Assembly (NCBI RefSeq): GCF_964199755.1
Contig: NC_133906.1
Location: forward strand, 10,540,001-10,604,000
Length of the DNA: 64,000 nucleotides
Direction of reading: 5' to 3'
Source of the DNA: Larus michahellis
Taxonomy: Eukaryota > Chordata > Aves > Charadriiformes > Laridae
Made by a program: the position numbers and the translations under genes. Positions within the stretch are counted from its first letter, which is position 1. The number at the start of each line of letters is the position of its first letter. Of this stretch, positions 61,790-64,000 are shown one piece after another. The notes below the pieces were generated by a model, which was not told the DNA's origin, did no database searches, and was given only the letters and a program-made list of their open reading frames with translations.

Positions 61790-64000
61790 CCACTCCTTTT
61801 TGGCTCTGTTGAAAGAATGAATGAAATTGTGGTTTTTGCCTTCCTTCCCCCTTATCACACATGCTTCCTGGTGTCCTTATTTTAAACTTGTGGTGCAGTA
61901 CAGTGGAAATTGGATTGAAAGGCGAGGAGTGAAACAGATCCGCTTAGCACAGTGGAAAAAAATGCTCTAGGTAGGCTTGGTAGCACTTACTGTTGCCGTT
62001 GCTGGAGGCCTTTATTATATGACTGATGGATGATTCTATGCCAATTTTAGCTCTTTAGGCAGAAATTTTCCATGCTGGAAATTATTCATGCCTCCGGTTA
62101 TTAAAGAAAAACCCCAAACCCCCACAAAATAACTGATTGGCTAAAATGGTTCGGCTGCTTCTGAAAACATAGTAAGAGGGGAAAAATATTTTTGCCGGGT
62201 CCAGTTCTGATGATCTTCTCGATGACTGCAGGAAGAATTGGAAACTTGAGCCGCAGGTGATCCCTGTGTCAAGAATCTGTCTTTCATGTTATCCAGTGAA
62301 AATCCATCCAAATTTATTCATACTTAGGGCCTTGAGCAATCACAGTACATGCATGTTTGGGTAGAGATATTTGTTAGTTTAATATCTATGTTCCCAGTGA
62401 TTCTGGCTGCCTTTTCCATGCTCCTGCCAGAAGCCGAGCAGGGTTTTGTTTTTTCAATAGCAGCTCTGGCCACATTCGGGTGAAGGTTGGTGCAGCCTCT
62501 TTTGCTGTCGATGACCCTCCTGCTAATCCCAGGCAGGAGGACACGGAAGCCATTTGATCCAAGTAGGAGAGGGGAGAAGAACTTCTTGGAGCGGGAGCGA
62601 GGGCTGGTGGGGACCAGGGTGGGGGCTGATGTGATGCCGCAGTTCGGAGCAGCCCAGGCACGGTTATTGGGGATTTTCTCCTGATATTCCCTGTGGGGCC
62701 ACAGCTGAACCACTTGTCACCTTCCATTGTGGCCAAACAATTATTTTAGGAGTAGGGCCAAGTCAAACACATGCACACTTACTACTGAGAGCCTCGCCGG
62801 CTAGCCTACTCCCACTGCAACCGGAGGGCAAAGTATTCTTCCCTCCCCAGCCAGGCAGGAATGACACTCAAAAAACCTCCAGCTCAGCCGAGACAGGGGT
62901 GAAGCCTGGAGTTTGCCCAGTGCTGGGCTCTGTCTCCGTCTGGATGCAGAGACGCGAGACCAGCCGCGTTCCCCATACTGGAATGGGGAATGTCGAAGGC
63001 CACCTTGCTGGTCGCAGTGATGCCGCAGGCTGTGCTGTTGTCGGCTGGGAGCGTTCAAGGTTTTGTCTGAATACTGTGAACTTCCAGAGCTGTTCCCTTT
63101 GGCTGTCACCGATACCCCTTTTCTGCAAAAGTCCTGGTTTACAGCTCATCGCTGTAGCAGTCTTTCCAAGCACTGTCCCATTTTTCTCTTCCAAGGGTGG
63201 CAAGACCTCCTCTGTCTGCCTAATTACCCCTTTTCATTGCTTTGGCCGCACCATGAGCCATCCGCTGGTCATGCAGGAGATGATTGTCACCTCCTCTCTA
63301 AGGGCCGGTGACCCACACTCGTTCCGCAATTCAGCCTGTGTGTCCCAGCACGAGGCACAGGCTGTCTCCTCCTGGTCCCGGTCCAGCTTTTCAAGCAGAT
63401 GAAGTGGTGGCCCTCATCCCTTGGGAAGCGTGCAGGTCATAGCCTTTCCTGCTCTGGGGTCATCACAGGAAGGCTCAGGGTACCACGCCAGGCGGTGTAA
63501 GTGGGAAGGGAATGCTTAAACCAAGGATTGGGTCCGCCTCCTATACACTGCGCGTTGCAGGAGGAAACCTTCAGGGACTTGGGTAGCGCTCAGGAGCGTT
63601 TTTGCTGTGTGGATTCTCTGTCCTCAGGTTCCTGCCCCTTCTCATCCTTACTTTCTCCATAAATGTCTCCCATCACGTGGCGATTTACATAAGAGCAACT
63701 TTTTAGGGATTAAAATCCAAACCGTGGATGAAATTGTAATTCTAAAGTTTGAAACCTCGCGTAACTGTATGGCTTGTAGTAAATTTGTAACTACAAATAC
63801 TAAATTCAGTTCTGCCTGAATCTCTTGGCTGGAGGAATGATTTCCTTCGAATAGGGTTGAGGCTCTTTCGTAACAGTCAGTGTGCCAGATGTGAGCTATT
63901 GGGAGCAGATGGATGGTGTTCCTAAGAAATAAAGGCAATAAGATTGATGCTTGCAAGGATGCCAGTTGTATTCTGGACACTAATTGGGGCTGGCAGGTAC

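Larger units (their letters stand above)
59930..64000 (+). other. SH3PXD2B: SH3PXD2B intron 2, 5' part
   Basis: Non-coding to the end of the window. The next exon expected (continuing the PX domain after DLQ) is not present. It contains a G-run and an A-run (listed). Nothing else recognised. Confidence 0.75.

Overview
This is vertebrate nuclear DNA, almost certainly from a bird (or at least a sauropsid). It carries two protein-coding genes on the + strand, both broken into exons with ordinary splice signals. Three truncated CR1 LINE 3' ends are present, two of them with the typical ATTCTATG-type tail, as in bird genomes. Introns are shorter than in mammals, and the protein pieces match vertebrate STK10 and SH3PXD2B closely. 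No bacterial, phage, plasmid or CRISPR-like content is visible.

Layout. Bases 1-40.5 kb hold STK10 (LOK), a STE20/GCK-family kinase. Exon 1, with the start codon and glycine-rich loop, lies upstream of the window. Exons 2-19 are all here (1047-37732). They encode 914 residues, and adding the 52 N-terminal residues of the human protein gives about 966, against 968 in human. Every junction keeps the reading frame. All introns are GT-AG except the one after exon 10, which reads as GC-AG. A 2.8-kb 3' UTR with several AATAAA signals follows. Bases 40.5-46.5 kb are intergenic, with nothing recognisable. Bases about 46.5-47.6 kb are a CpG island with GC boxes, the likely promoter of SH3PXD2B (TKS4). 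Its first exon starts at 47064 and its second lies at 59849-59929. The window ends inside intron 2, so only the first 51 residues (the start of the PX domain) are seen.

Biology. STK10 phosphorylates the C-terminal threonine of ezrin/radixin/moesin proteins and so controls links between membrane and actin cortex. SH3PXD2B is a PX/SH3 scaffold that builds podosomes and invadopodia. Both act on the cortical cytoskeleton, but their adjacency probably reflects old linkage (SLK and SH3PXD2A are neighbours too) and not a shared operon-like unit.

No wholly new biological system was found. The items most worth checking are the GC-AG intron with a strong GT decoy upstream of it in STK10, the STK10-to-SH3PXD2B gene order, which differs from the human order as I remember it, two very old MIR/CORE-SINE-like relics, a Pro-to-Arg change in a conserved kinase motif, and an AT-rich block in SH3PXD2B intron 1 with MEF2 and CArG consensus sites.
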